Shown piece after piece: positions 1-11,900 of a stretch of 64,000 nt of DNA. A model generated the notes under the pieces. It was not told where the DNA came from. It saw nothing but the letters and a program-made list of their open reading frames with translations, and made no database searches. Source of the DNA: Saccharina japonica (lineage: Eukaryota > Sar > Phaeophyceae > Laminariales > Laminariaceae). The stretch is from contig MEHQ01002739.1 of the NCBI GenBank assembly GCA_008828725.1, forward strand, positions 1 to 64,000. Reading direction: 5' to 3'. How positions within the stretch are numbered: the first letter of the stretch is position 1; each line of letters opens with the position of its first letter. Made by a program: the position numbers and the translations under genes.

Positions 1-91
1 CATCTGCGGGCGCCCCTCCGCTGGCGCGGGCGAACAGCTTCGGCGGCAGAGCAGCCGGGACCAGCGCTGGTGGCCAGACGGGGCAGCCCAG
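1..91 (+). CDS. Partial exon of an unidentified plus-strand gene (3' end of exon)
   Basis: The first 91 bases are GC-rich, are open in more than one forward frame, and end in CAG followed by gtaacg, a good 5' splice site. The composition differs sharply from the AT-richer DNA that follows. Read from base 2 the exon ends in phase 0, which would match the candidate exon at 1708. No domain is recognisable in about 30 residues rich in Ala, Gly and Arg. The gene would run towards the THADA gene (convergent). It could also be untranslated or chance sequence. Confidence 0.3.
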
Positions 92-284
92 GTAACGTGT
101 TAGCATGCGCTTTCGTTAAAACAATCGAGTAACTCTTGACAGGGACATGGCCCGCCGTATCGGACTATGAGGCTTGCCAGGGCAATGTCTATGTCTGTCT
201 ATAGCCCGGAGTAACTTGGCGCTTTGATGTTCATGGTACTTGTACGTACTGTATTTTGGTACTGTGTGGTGTTTTCCACCTTGC

Positions 285-525
285 TTTTGGGAATTTGGCA
301 ATGCTGTCTCGGTGTTGCTTGTTGGTGCACCAATAGCATGTGGATGTATTGTAACATGTTGGTGTACCAATTCTCGTAGCGTGTTGGTATGCAGAGTAGC
401 ATGTTCGTGCACCAACTTAATGTTAGTGTAGCGTGTTGGTGTATAACATAATATTGGTGCATACTACCATGTTGGTGTAAGCAGAACGTTGGTGTATAAA
501 ACATAGCATGTTAATGTAGCATATT
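285..525. repeat. Degenerate short repeat based on (a)gcRTGTTGGTGTA
   Basis: About ten imperfect copies of a motif near AGCGTGTTGGTGTA follow each other at irregular spacing of 14-35 bases. They give a GT-rich top strand with almost no other content. The repeat lies in what would be the intron between the two candidate plus-strand exons. Confidence 0.55.
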
Positions 526-1200
526 GTCAGTTGAGGCAGTGGAGGCAGTGTCTCGCTACTGTAGATAGTGATGGGACCATGCTCTTTACGTTTTGTGGCG
601 TTCGGTCTCTAACCCACGTGCTACTAGTTCCCGGCAGGTATGTATATAAATACCTCATTTTCCCCCTCATGCCAGTACCTGCTACGTACTGGTACTCGCC
701 ACTGATTATTATCTCATCCCCCTCAGCAATTTTCGCACCACCCCGTTATGTTTGATTCCTTTCTCTTTGCACGTGATGGCTGATCCTCGACCCTCCATCG
801 TTACTCCTCGATCTTGTCTTGTATTCTCTAGGTTAGCGTCGAACGCAGGGAGTCATGGCCATCCCGTCGCTCAAAAACGCAAGTCAGAAGCATCCCAGCC
901 GGGCAAACGGGCACGACGATAGTGGTGCTTGCTTCTGTTTCTGCTCTTACTACGGTCGTGAGCCTTGTTTCTGAGGCGCTGATTCGAAAATGGTGGTTGT
1001 GTTTTTTTGCTTTGCGGATCACCGATATTTGCCTTGTCCAAAAAAGGGCCGATCACGTGCTGTGCTGGTATTGGACACAATTTTTCTGCTATGGTGTCAT
1101 CTACTGTAGTGCATTCTCCTGTAGTGCATATTAATAGTGCATACTGGTATGTATGTATATTGCTTTAGGTAGGGCGTCTTGAATGCACGTGTTATGCCAC

Positions 1201-1373
1201 TAATACGGGGGGCCATAGTGACAGTTGTATATAATCAGAACCCACGACTGACCCAAAAAACATGTATCCCCCTATGTTTACCTAGCATATTAGTCTACTG
1301 TACGTATTTGGTTCTGGTTACTAACAGTACTATGAGTACTACGAGTACTATGATGATATGTTCCCCCGTAATA
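1201..1373. mobile_element. Short TIR element (MITE), family TATTACGGGGG
   Basis: The left end reads TAATACGGGGGGCCATAG and the right end is the reverse complement of TATTACGGGGGAACATA, giving imperfect terminal inverted repeats with TA at both outer edges. The same termini bound the elements at 6966-9462 and 30592-30729. At 173 bp it has no coding capacity and is a non-autonomous copy. Confidence 0.55.
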
Positions 1374-1707
1374 GACTATATTCTATTATCGCTTTGTTGG
1401 CGCGGAGTATGCGTGGATCTATCGTAGATTCTCGGCCACCGTTTGTGTACTCGTACTCAGGAATATTGCCGCTGTGGGAAAGGATTACAATACGTGCCCG
1501 CAGCAATCCCGGTTGGTCAGCTTTTTAAGAGGAGATTCTTGATTGGTGGAAAACCCGAACTTCCCTGTGGGTCTGGGGCTCAGGACAGGTCGGCATGCTG
1601 TCTACGGATGAGATATTTGATGAGTCTTGTTTCCCCGCCGTTGGAAAGCTGCGGAACCGTATCTTGGATGGCTTTTTTGGCAGGGGGGGGTGTCTGGTGT
1701 CTGCCAG

Positions 1708-1857
1708 TCTACCGTGTCGGGCGACAAAGTGCAGTCTCATGCTATGCAACAGAGGACGGTTTCCCCAGAGCATGTTCAACGATTGTTGCCGGCTGCAGGC
1801 GACCCTTATTCTAATTTTGCTGTCGTAATGCCTTTGGCGCGCACTCCGCTGGTTTGA
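1708..1857 (+). CDS. Candidate last exon of the partial plus-strand gene
   Basis: A pyrimidine/GT-rich stretch ending in ctgccag precedes an open frame of 49 codons ending in TGA at 1855-1857. The peptide is polar at first (STVSGDKVQSHAMQQ) and ends AVVMPLARTPLV. The acceptor is phase 0, compatible with reading the exon at 1-91 from base 2. No family is recognised. The opposite strand is also open over much of this region, so coding status is uncertain. Confidence 0.25.
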   Translation, partial: STVSGDKVQSHAMQQRTVSPEHVQRLLPAAGDPYSNFAVVMPLARTPLV

Positions 1858-2915
1858 CGCTCGGCATCCTGCTTTCAAGTAGCTGATTAGGATACGTACT
1901 GTAGTGTACTTGCTTTTAAAAGCCGGGGGGTACCCCGAACGAGCTACTCTCATCATGATGATCATCGGGGGATAGCTATATAATGATAATCACGAACGAA
2001 GGGGTGAATGAACCAACCAATGAACGCTTTTGTGCTCGAGACAACCAGCAAACAAACGCCCACATTAATCATACATACGCGGTAGTACACGTGCTTCCCT
2101 TTCTGAGTTTACTGGGGTACTCGGTAACGGATGTTTGCAGGCTTTACACAACAAGTGACACCCTGAAAAGCCCAGTTGTATTACGTGCGTAAGTATATAC
2201 CAGTTAGAGCTATTTCGGTAAGTTCCTCGCCCGACCGTCCGACATAACAAAATACAGGACACTAGGGAAAAACACGCCAGTACCATTCATTTGCGCTGCA
2301 ATACAGTACTAAATGGGGTTCTTAATCCCTTCACAAGCAGGGTTGAGTTCCCGACGTGTTTTTTCTTAACCGTGTTTTTTCTTAACCGTGTTTTGTTTTA
2401 CCGCAGATTGTTTTCCGCGTTTTGTTTTACAGCCGCCGCTGATACATCCCACCCCTAGAAAGCCACAGCCGCGCGCTCTCGGCGGTGGCTTCACATATCA
2501 CATACTGGTATATACGGCACTCGCCGTTGCCCAGGATGAATTCCCATGAAAACGTTAACGCACTCGTATGAACGAAAACTCCCTGCCGTCTACTGCAGTT
2601 CGCATTCAGTGAGGTGAAAGCGTGCTTTCTAGAGCCACGCACGCACAAGTATATCATTAGTGAACTTTACTGATTTGTAGCGCTACGGTACCCTAAGCAC
2701 CCTGTTAAGGACCCTATGGCCCTTGTCGGTGACCAATAACGTTTCATCAATGGTGCGGACGGTACTGTGATAAAGAGGATACTATAATGTTCCGAATCAC
2801 GCCACGAGTATCCTCCCTATGTCCTTGTTAAATACCTGACTGATATTGCTGTATTCCTCTAACTAACCCTAAGGGCGAGAGGGGGGGGGTGGTGGAACGT
2901 CTGTGCAAGGGGCGA
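1858..2915. other. Intergenic stretch, no gene seen
   Basis: No supported coding region lies between the candidate exon and the THADA stop codon. The stretch holds a short T-rich tandem repeat at about 2356-2420, in which a unit like CGTGTTTTTTCTTAAC occurs twice followed by related units, and a TAACCCTAA telomere-like word near 2863. A poly(G) run lies at 2881-2889, next to the THADA stop codon. Confidence 0.5.
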
Positions 2916-4893
2916 CTACTGCCGGGCTGCACGCAACGCAAGGCCAACTCCACGCCATACGTCTGGGTGCACGCTCTCATTGCCATCAAGCACCGCCTCA
3001 AAATCTTCGCACGCCTTTACCGCACGAGCAACTTCACTTGATAGGCCAGCGTCACCCTCACGACCGCCATGCCCATCGCCATGGTGCTTACGGGCACGGT
3101 GCGAAACCGTGAACTCCAAAACAGCCCCCCCAACCGCTGTAGCCGAAGTAATCCCGAGATATACCGCGGGAAGCCAGGTCGCGCTTGGCTCATCCTTCAA
3201 GCCCTCAAGCTTTTCAGCGAGTCCATCCAGCACGCCAGCCAAGCCCTGCACGACAGCCCCCGGCATCGTCCGGTCTCGAGCATCGAGGGCAAGCAGCACC
3301 CTACGAAGATAAGGCGCAGCAACGAGCGCGAACAAGCCAGGCTCTTGAAACTGATTTCGCTCCTCGCGCCCAAATATCATCTCGCCGTCCTCGCTTGTTT
3401 CACCAATGGCCGCATCCACATCGCCATCCCCAAACCCCTGAGCACCAGCATCCGTAACAGCGTCAACATCCACACTATCGTGCACCGTAGCTAGGTTTTC
3501 ACCGCTTGTCTCCGGCGGGCTAGCGAGCACTCTCAACAAATTCAAAGCGAGCTGCTCCGCGGCGCGGCCGTCATCTCTGGGATCCTCGGCAAGACCCGCT
3601 AATCGGGCAAGCGCGAGGTCCACCGCGAAGAGATCGACTCGCCCGCCCCCCTCCGAAGAAGCCGGCACGCCTTCGACAGCGGTTACCTGGGGCGAAGAGC
3701 TGTCAGCTGCAGCAGCGCAAGCGCGGGCTGCACAAGTCCGCACGCGCTCCTCGTCATCTTGAAGCAGCGACAGGGCAACGAACCACAGGCGCACGAATGC
3801 ACCGATATCGCACGAACCCGGGCCGGTCCGGTCACCAAGGTGTCCCGGCGATGCTGTCCCTAGGAGTCGAGAGGACGCAAGCGACGCGGCTGAAGCCGCC
3901 CTCGTTGCCACCGGCATTAGCGCATCCGCCGCGGCCTCCAACAAGCCTGCGTACTCGTCCAAGTCAACGGCAGAGCGGGACGCCTCTTCGACCGGCTTAC
4001 CCAGCCTTACGATAACCCCCATCACCTCCAGCGCGCCGGCGTGGACTTCCTCGGACCCTCCGGCGGCACCGTCCTCGCAAAGCCCGCGGAGGTGGTCCCA
4101 CAGCAGCCCCACAGAATCAGGCAACGGACACCCACGAAGACACATGCCGACTCGAGAGAGCAGACGAACCAGCCTCCTGACGTTGGGAGGGTGGACTTCA
4201 CACATCAACGCGTTCGCCACGTAGCCCAGACCAGGAGCGAAGCCTTCTGCGACACCCTCGCCTTTCGATCATGACCCGACCCCGGCCCGAAAAACTTCTT
4301 GGTCGCCTTTATCGCCGAATCTCGGACATCCGTATCAGGAGACGTCAAAAGGCTTGCCGCGAACTGCACCTCATTTTTGGGTGATGTTTCCGCACCTTCC
4401 TCCCCGTCGGTAGGACCGACGCCAGCACTACCCGGTTCCTCCACCAAAGCTCTACCTAAGCGGCACCTAACTGCCGTGCCCACCACGGCGGCAACCAGCA
4501 CCGACCGCCCCGGCACAACACGACCAGCAGACCCAGGCCGAACCGTGTCGGCAAAGTTAACTTCCCAGGAAGTCTTGAGCGCAGATCGGACCTTCCCGAC
4601 AGAGCCTCTTCCGTCCATTGTGAATCCTGCAAGCACTTGCAGGGCGTTTAGCATGGCATGTCGAATTGGCGGGCAGGGCGACAGGGCAGGGTCGGCCAGC
4701 CACAAAAGGTTGAGCACGGCCGCCCCCGCTGCCATTGCCACCTTTTCCAGAACAGAGTCCGGGCGGTCTTCCGCTTTTGACGGACTCGGGCTGTCTTCTT
4801 GGCCGTGTGTGCTAGCGCTTGTCACCCCAGATTGGTCGCCGCTCTGTGAAGCTCTTGCCGCAATAAGAAGCTCCGTCACCTGAAGCAACGTTC
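2916..4893 (-). CDS. THADA: THADA exon 19 (C-terminus) with a frame switch
   Basis: The acceptor ttttactccag joins NRIHG to TLLQVTELLIAARA, as in the family. The frame runs to 4205. The downstream continuation lies in another frame that opens at 4268 (EGFAPGLGYVANALMCE) and ends at TAG 2916-2918. The overlap 4205-4268 must hold either a one-base difference or a very short intron: a 29-base stretch from gtcatg to gtcgcag would restore frame. The C-terminal part is helical, with several acidic low-complexity loops (for example DVDAVTDAGAQGFGDGD). Confidence 0.82.
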
Positions 4894-5877
4894 CTGGAGT
4901 AAAACGAAACGCAAGACATCCCCCAAACCGGCGCGGGGGCCGACGACGATGTCAGAAGCAGCCCTAACGTTCCGAACCACCACGGCCTCGGCGACAATGA
5001 GGCCTCACTCAAAATACGCCGGCTGCCCGTACAGAAACACACCCTGGTACAGATCATTTATAGTATGAAGGAAAAGGGCGATCAAAGTTGAACGAAAAGC
5101 AATCCCCAGGTCTAAGACAACGAAGCATGGGGGGGGAGGGCTACAGTAGGCGCGGGAACGGACGGGTACAACCTTCACACGGGAGTCATCTACCAGTTCT
5201 ACAGCAGGAGAATTTCAGAGTACGGCAGCCGAATTCTACTTGGGGTGCAAACATGCCGCACACCGCTGGGTGATACTGCCCACACAGTCTCCCCAAACCC
5301 CCCCTCCTAACACGAAAACACAATATCATGCTGCATTTCGATATCGCCCGCTCTGTCATCTATCTACATCAACAACCTCTGCGCACCGACGCCCCCCCTC
5401 CCCCCCCTCCAAAATGCAAGAGTACTACTACCCCCCGCCCCGACCCTCGCCAGACGGCCAAGGGCAGGCATGACCTCTCACCGTGAATGCGGTTGTGTGC
5501 ACCCGCCCCGAAGCAGCTGTCGTCCGACGCGTCCTTCGGGAGTCTAGCAAGCAGCTCGCCGATGACGCCGGGCGCTCGTGCGGGCGGAACGAGCGCTGCA
5601 AGGGCACGGGAGCTTGCAGCTCTGGCGAGATAGTGTGGGTTGCTCGCACATTGCATGGCGAGGGGCACGAATGCTGCGGTCGAAGTAAGGCCTGCGACGG
5701 CGACGCTCGCCCCTCCCTGCGGTGATCCAGCCCCACAAAAAACAAAAGCACACAGAAAATACACGGCCTCAACGGTGTTGGCGGGTGTGGGTGTTTTTGT
5801 TGTGAGTTTTGATTTTTTTTTTCTTTTTTGTTTTTTTTTTTTTTTATAATATTATTTTTCTTTTTGTTTTACAAAAT

Positions 5878-5915
<38 letters not shown>

Positions 5916-8900
5916 TTTTTAATTTGTTTTTTTTTTAAAAAATTTTTTATTTTTTGATGTCACGTTTCGTGACAGAACACCGCGATTTGTTTCTTTTTAA
6001 TTTTTTTTTAATTTCTATTTTTATATTTTTCTTTTTTTGTTTTTTTCTCTTCTTTTTTGTTTTTTTTTGTTTTTTTTTTTTTTTTCTTTTTCTTTTTCTT
6101 ATTCTTTTTGTTTTTTGTTGGTGAGTGGGTGTTATATTTGTGCTTTTTGTTTTTTTTGTGTTTTATTAAAATTTTTTTTTTGTTTTTAATTTTTTTATGG
6201 TTTATGGTTTTTTTTTTTATTTTTTTTTTTTTTTTTTTTCTTTTTTTAAAATTTTTCTTTTTTTTTTTTTATTTCCTTAATTTTAAATTTTTTTTTCTTT
6301 CTTTCTTATTTTCTTCCTTTTTTCTTCTGGAACATGCCGCATCGACAAATAGAGGCAGTAACGCCCGTCCGGTCGGACCCGTGTTTCCAGTGCCCGGTTA
6401 AGCTTCTACATGTGGGGGGGAAAATAGCAACCCAATCCGACAAATGCCCCCCTCTCCTCCATTACCTCATTTTGCTCTGCTTCCGTTTCGGCTGCCCCAC
6501 CACTCGCCCGGAGTCTAGCGAGGAGAAGCAAGATGGGGTACAGCACCGGGTGCATCTCCGCTCTACTCGTAGCCTTCGCCTTCGCCTTCGCCACCGGCGC
6601 CCCTTCTTGTCCGCCAAGCACCCCAGCACTAGCGCTAGGACTAGCGGTAGCACTATCTTGGGAGGCATGGTCTGTCGCTCTCTTGAGCTGAGACAGGAGG
6701 AATGGGTGGAGCCTGTCCGCGCCGCGAGGTAGACGACAACCGCCGATACAATAAATAAACAGACAGCGTCAAGCACGAAATTTTACTGAAACACGCATGC
6801 TACAGGGGGCAGTGTGTAAACGCGAGAAACGGTAGGAGGGTCACTTTTCGGGCCTCTTGTTTTCACGCAAGAGCCCTCGCACTCATTGTAACCAATCTTT
6901 TGTCACTTTCGGCAGCTGGTTTGTAAACCACGGACGTATCTCGCAAATATCATCTCCGGAGCTCCTATTACGGGGGAGCATAGTAAACACTATAGTAAAT
7001 ACCAGTAAATACCAGTAAATACCAGTAAATAGGACTAAATAGGACTAAATAGGACCTACAGTACTCTCAAAAACCTACCAGGTATATATTTATATATTTC
7101 ACACCCTGGACAATTCCTATTTCAATAGTCTATTGTGTCTATATTTATTTTTGGGTGTAGTCTATTAATTGGAATTGCCCAACCAAATGGTTTTGATTGC
7201 AGTATATTCATTTGAATTGTCCAAGTAATTTATTTTGGATGCTGCCTACTAATTGGAATTGTCCAGACAACTAATTTTGGGTGCTGTCAATTAATTGGAA
7301 TGGCCTGCACAATTATTTGAACCATTCCTATTACAATAGTCTATTGTGGCTACAACTGATTTCGGATGCTGTCTATTAATTGCATTTGCCCAACCAAATG
7401 ATTTCAATTGTAGTGATTTCAATTGTAGTATACTAATTGAAATTGTCCGGGCAACTGATTTTGGGTGCTGCCTACTTATTGGAATTGTGCCACAATTGAT
7501 TTCGGGTGCTGGCTGTTAATTGGAATTGCCGAGACACTTGATTTAAAATGCTATCTATTAAATGCAATTGTCCAACTAAATGATTCCGAGTGATTCCTAT
7601 TAATTGGAATTGCCCCGTCAAATTATTCCGAGTGAGATATATCAGTCGGATTTGCATAGCCAATTTGTTTCGAGTGTTGTGTACCAATTGACACTGTCCA
7701 ACCAAATGAATTCAAGTACGGTCTATTAATTGGAATTGTCGAGGTCAGACAAAAAAATCGAACACTAACAATTGGAAGGTCAGGACAAAGCCTATTGACC
7801 CAACCAACAATTAAATTTGGAAAGTCAGCACAGAAACCTATTGACCAAACCACTCCTATTGATGGGCAAGACCTGAAACTAATTGTTGAAACAATTTCAA
7901 TTGGAATGTCAGGGCAGAAACCTATTGATCCGACCATTCCTATTAACAGAAAGGAACAGAAAGAAATTATTGAAACAATTCCAATTGGAAGGTGAGAGCA
8001 GAAACGGTTTGATTGAACCATTCCAATTGTGAGACAAGACCAGAAAATATTTGCTGAAACAATATCTATTAGAAGGCCAGGACACAAACCTATTGGCCGA
8101 ACCATTCCTATTAATAGATGCACCACGAAAGCAGCATCTCGACCAATTCCATTTAAATGGACTTCCGGAAGGTCTACTGTAAAAGCAATAGTCCATTGCG
8201 GGTAGGTCCCATATCCTATTGGAGAAGTAATAGAGTATTGGAGTCTCCGGAGCGAAAAAGTTGCAGGAGACAATTCCATTTAATTCACAGAGCTGTAAAA
8301 CAATTGCTTAAGCAATTCCTATTGGTAGGTGGACTACAATATGTTGTTGTCTTTGCAATTCCAATTGCAGCAATATGATAAGAATCAATTGTCCGCCTCA
8401 TTTCATTAAATAGACTTTTCGGTGGGTCAATTGTAGGCGCAATAGTCTATTGCGATGCCTATTGTCCAAGGCTTAAGCAGAAAGGGAATGCAAAAAAATA
8501 TCCTAGTGATTAATCGGCCGCCAAACATTTTGTCCGAGATATTAAATTTAATGGGCATCCTCCGAAATATGTTTTCTGGTCGATTCCAATTAATAGACTG
8601 CTTCATGAATCGTTTGCCTTTGCAACTTTAAGAAATAGCTTCCTCATGCATACATTGATGTGTCAAATTCCTATTGCAGCGTCCGGAATCAATTGACCGG
8701 TAACATATTATTGTCGATTAAATGGAAATGCCTGATTGTCTGGACATTGGTTTTCGATGCCTGCCAAATAAATGAAATTGCCAGGACAATTATGTAGAAA
8801 GATGCCAACTAAAAGGAATTGCCCGCGCAATCAATTTAGAAAGATGTCACATAAATGGAATTGCCAGCACAATTGGTTGAGAAGGATGTCTATTAAATGG

Positions 8901-11900
8901 AATTGCCAGGACCATTGATTTAGAAGGATTCCAATTAAATGCAATTGCCAGCACAATTTATTTGGGAGGATGTCAATTGAATGGAATTGCCAGCACAATT
9001 TATTTGGAGGGGTGTCAATTAAATAGAATTGCCAGCACAATTTATTTAGGAGAATGTTAATTAAATGGAATTGCCAGCACAATTGGCACCGAAAATATTC
9101 TGCAATTGTCCATTAGTGTTACAATAGAATGGGATATTATATTTCAATAGACTATGGGTTCAGCAATGGGATTTCGGTGGTTACTGCTAATAGCAATTAC
9201 TTCAACCATTAATGTAGATGGGTGTATATTAGCATAAATTGGGTGGACGATAGGGCCTAGTGGGTGTCTGTTAATAGGAATTGTCTGTACCATAGAGCTC
9301 GATGCGTTCCAATTAATTGGAATTGGCGACCACAATTGCCAGTCAATTGCAATAGGAAACTATTAATAGGAAATTAGACTATTGTCAATTGTCCAGGGTG
9401 TGATCTATTTACCTATTTTTACTAACAACATGTTGTCCTATTTACTATGGTCCTCCGTATTAGCTACCCTAGTAGCCCAAATACAAATCTGCTGGCCTTC
9501 AAGGCAACAGAGGTACCACCCGATGCTGCTCTGTACCGAGCACTGCTTGCTGTACCGGAACCGAGCCCAGCAGCAGCAACCACCAACCTCCCCCGGCGTA
9601 CAACCCAGGGTAAATAGCGCGAAGAGTTTAACACATGATATGACACTGATAGGGTACTTATGGGATAAAGTAGAAAAGCACAGGTCTCAAGTTTGCACAG
9701 TGACAGGTGTTAAAGGTGTTAAAGGTGTTCTTAGGTCTTACTTTTGATGCTGCTGGAAGAACGCCTCCGCAGTGATGGCGCCTCGACAGGAGTGGGGGCA
9801 TTTCGCTCCATCCGAATCTGTAGAAGAGCCACCGAGCTATCGGATGCACAACACCGAAACATGCAAGCATGTAGATAGTACACACACCAGCATGGGTCAG
9901 CAGACACCAACGAAACACATCGACAAAACACACGAATACGGGTATAAGTTTGGATGCATCATGTGGCATAGCTCAGTAAAAATCCACCACCCGGTGTGAT
10001 GTTGGAATTTCTCCTTCCTTCCCCGTGTTGTTTTGCCTCGACCAAAATGAACAGTAGTCCCTCAGGGTGTGTTTAGTAAATAATGTGCTCTGCGGTACCC
10101 CGGGTGCCAAATCTGCTTGTTTGGGTCATAGTCGGGTATGTGCCCGGGTATCCCAAGGGTATATACACCTGGTATACGCTTACTAAAGACACGCTTGGAA
10201 CCCGTAATCCGGAGTAGCCAACGGTGTTACGCCGTAATCAACGGATATCACCTACTGTATGGATCCGTCTCAAACGAGTATGATCATTACGCTGGACACC
10301 CAATATAGTACACTGCAATAAACCCACACCTACGCTTGTCTCTATATTCCGCAAGCCACACGGTGCACATCTATTTACAATTCGAGCACACCTCAAAATA
10401 GAGACCTAACTATGCATGTAATGCCTCGAGAGCAACCAGTACATCGCTGAATGGAGAAGGTCTGTGTGTATAGGAAGAAACAGCCGAAAGTATACAGGCA
10501 GCCGACTCTTGTTACCACCGACTGCAATACTATACAGTACCTGGTAGTACCCTAAACACAGAAACCGCACGTGCAATGTATTTCCGCGGTCCTTAACCGT
10601 TTTGACTATTAATAGGATACGAAGTAGTGCTATAGTGTAGTGCTATTCATAACGTAGTGTCAAAGCTCATCCCACACTTATTCCAAGTAGTTTGTCGCAA
10701 AAAACGAGGGTGTTACTCGTATTTTGAACGAGAGGTACAAGGTGCGTGCGTGTGACGTTGACTCACAGGGGTTGGCAGGGCCAGAGTTCTTTGCGCCGCC
10801 TACCGCCCTCTGCATCATAGAAGCAAAAACCATCATCGACGAGTTCCGCACAGCCCAGGTGGGATCTTCGAAGCCGCAAACAGCCGCCATCGTCGCCTGG
10901 TAGACAAGGGTGTCGACAAAAAGAAGAGAAAATAAAAAGACGAAATAACGACAAACAAAATCGGACATGTTGATGAGCGATGAGCACAATCAGGCATTCT
11001 GATGAGTGGCGGGTCGCTCTTTTTCTCGGGCGGATGCACCCTGGTATTCACACACATGTGTAATAAAAAAAGACACCAGGTACCTGGTATATACTTCCAT
11101 TCTGGATAGTACCACTTTCGTCTTGCCTTTTCATCACCCCTCCGGTCATATATTGAGCGCTACGACAAAAACACCCGACTAACGTCAGAATGCGTGGGAA
11201 ATAAGCTATTAACAGCTCACATGCGCCCAGCAAAGAGTGCTTCACAGCAGTGCAATATAATACCGACACTGCCCTCAACACAAAAACATATTATTAGGCA
11301 TGATTTTAGCCTCGCCTGGGTGACGTATGGGCCGACGTCGTCCGCCAGCGTGGCATCCACAAAAATCACCCGGAGCACATTGAGGGCATGCACCGTGCTT
11401 TTCCAATCGCCTGCCGCAGCAGCCCCTTTCTCGAGCGCTCCGTCGACGTCCGAGGGGTCACAACCCTCGGGCTGTGCCAAGGCAAGGAGGCGACGCATAC
11501 AGCGAGGCAACAGCACAGGTTCGACACTCCTGAGAGGCACGGGCAAGGGACAAGCGGCAGGAGACACCAACCAGCAAGCAAGGAAGACACAGGCAGTAGA
11601 GACGGTTAGGGTAAGAAAGCGGCTAGAAACGAGGGGGCCAGCGGGACGACACAGGCCTTTCAGGATGGCGCCACATATTATGTTGAGCAATGGACATCAT
11701 CTAAGGAAGTTGTAGAGAGAAACGACAGCGAGGGTGCGCACAAAGAAGCCGAGAGACGCATACATGCCAACGGACAGAAAGAGGTTCGAACACGCCATAT
11801 ACCCGGCGTAAATCTGAGAGGGTTGCAAGCGGTTCAATACTACAAGCACACCTATCTCCTGATACTGTAGACTGCCGCCTCAGCGAAAGCCAGACTGGAG

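Larger units (their letters stand above)
6966..9462. mobile_element. 2.5-kb TIR DNA element filled with a 42-bp satellite
   Basis: The left end TATTACGGGGGAGCATAGTA pairs with the right end TAATACGGAGGACCATAGTA read on the other strand, both beginning with TA. The inverted repeat extends inwards with gaps: CACACCCTGGACAATT followed by CAATAGTCTA at about 7100-7133 recurs inverted at about 9379-9407. No transposase is present. The interior is almost entirely diverged 42-bp repeats. The element sits in THADA intron 16. The termini are shared with the small elements at 1201-1373 and 30592-30729. Confidence 0.75.

Noticed and set aside
2980..4883. Long plus-strand frames opposite the THADA last exon
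   Set aside because: They are antisense shadows of a GC-rich coding exon with strong family matches on the minus strand.
6057..6401. 114-codon plus-strand frame
   Set aside because: It is translation of the T-rich tract (Phe/Leu only), not a protein.
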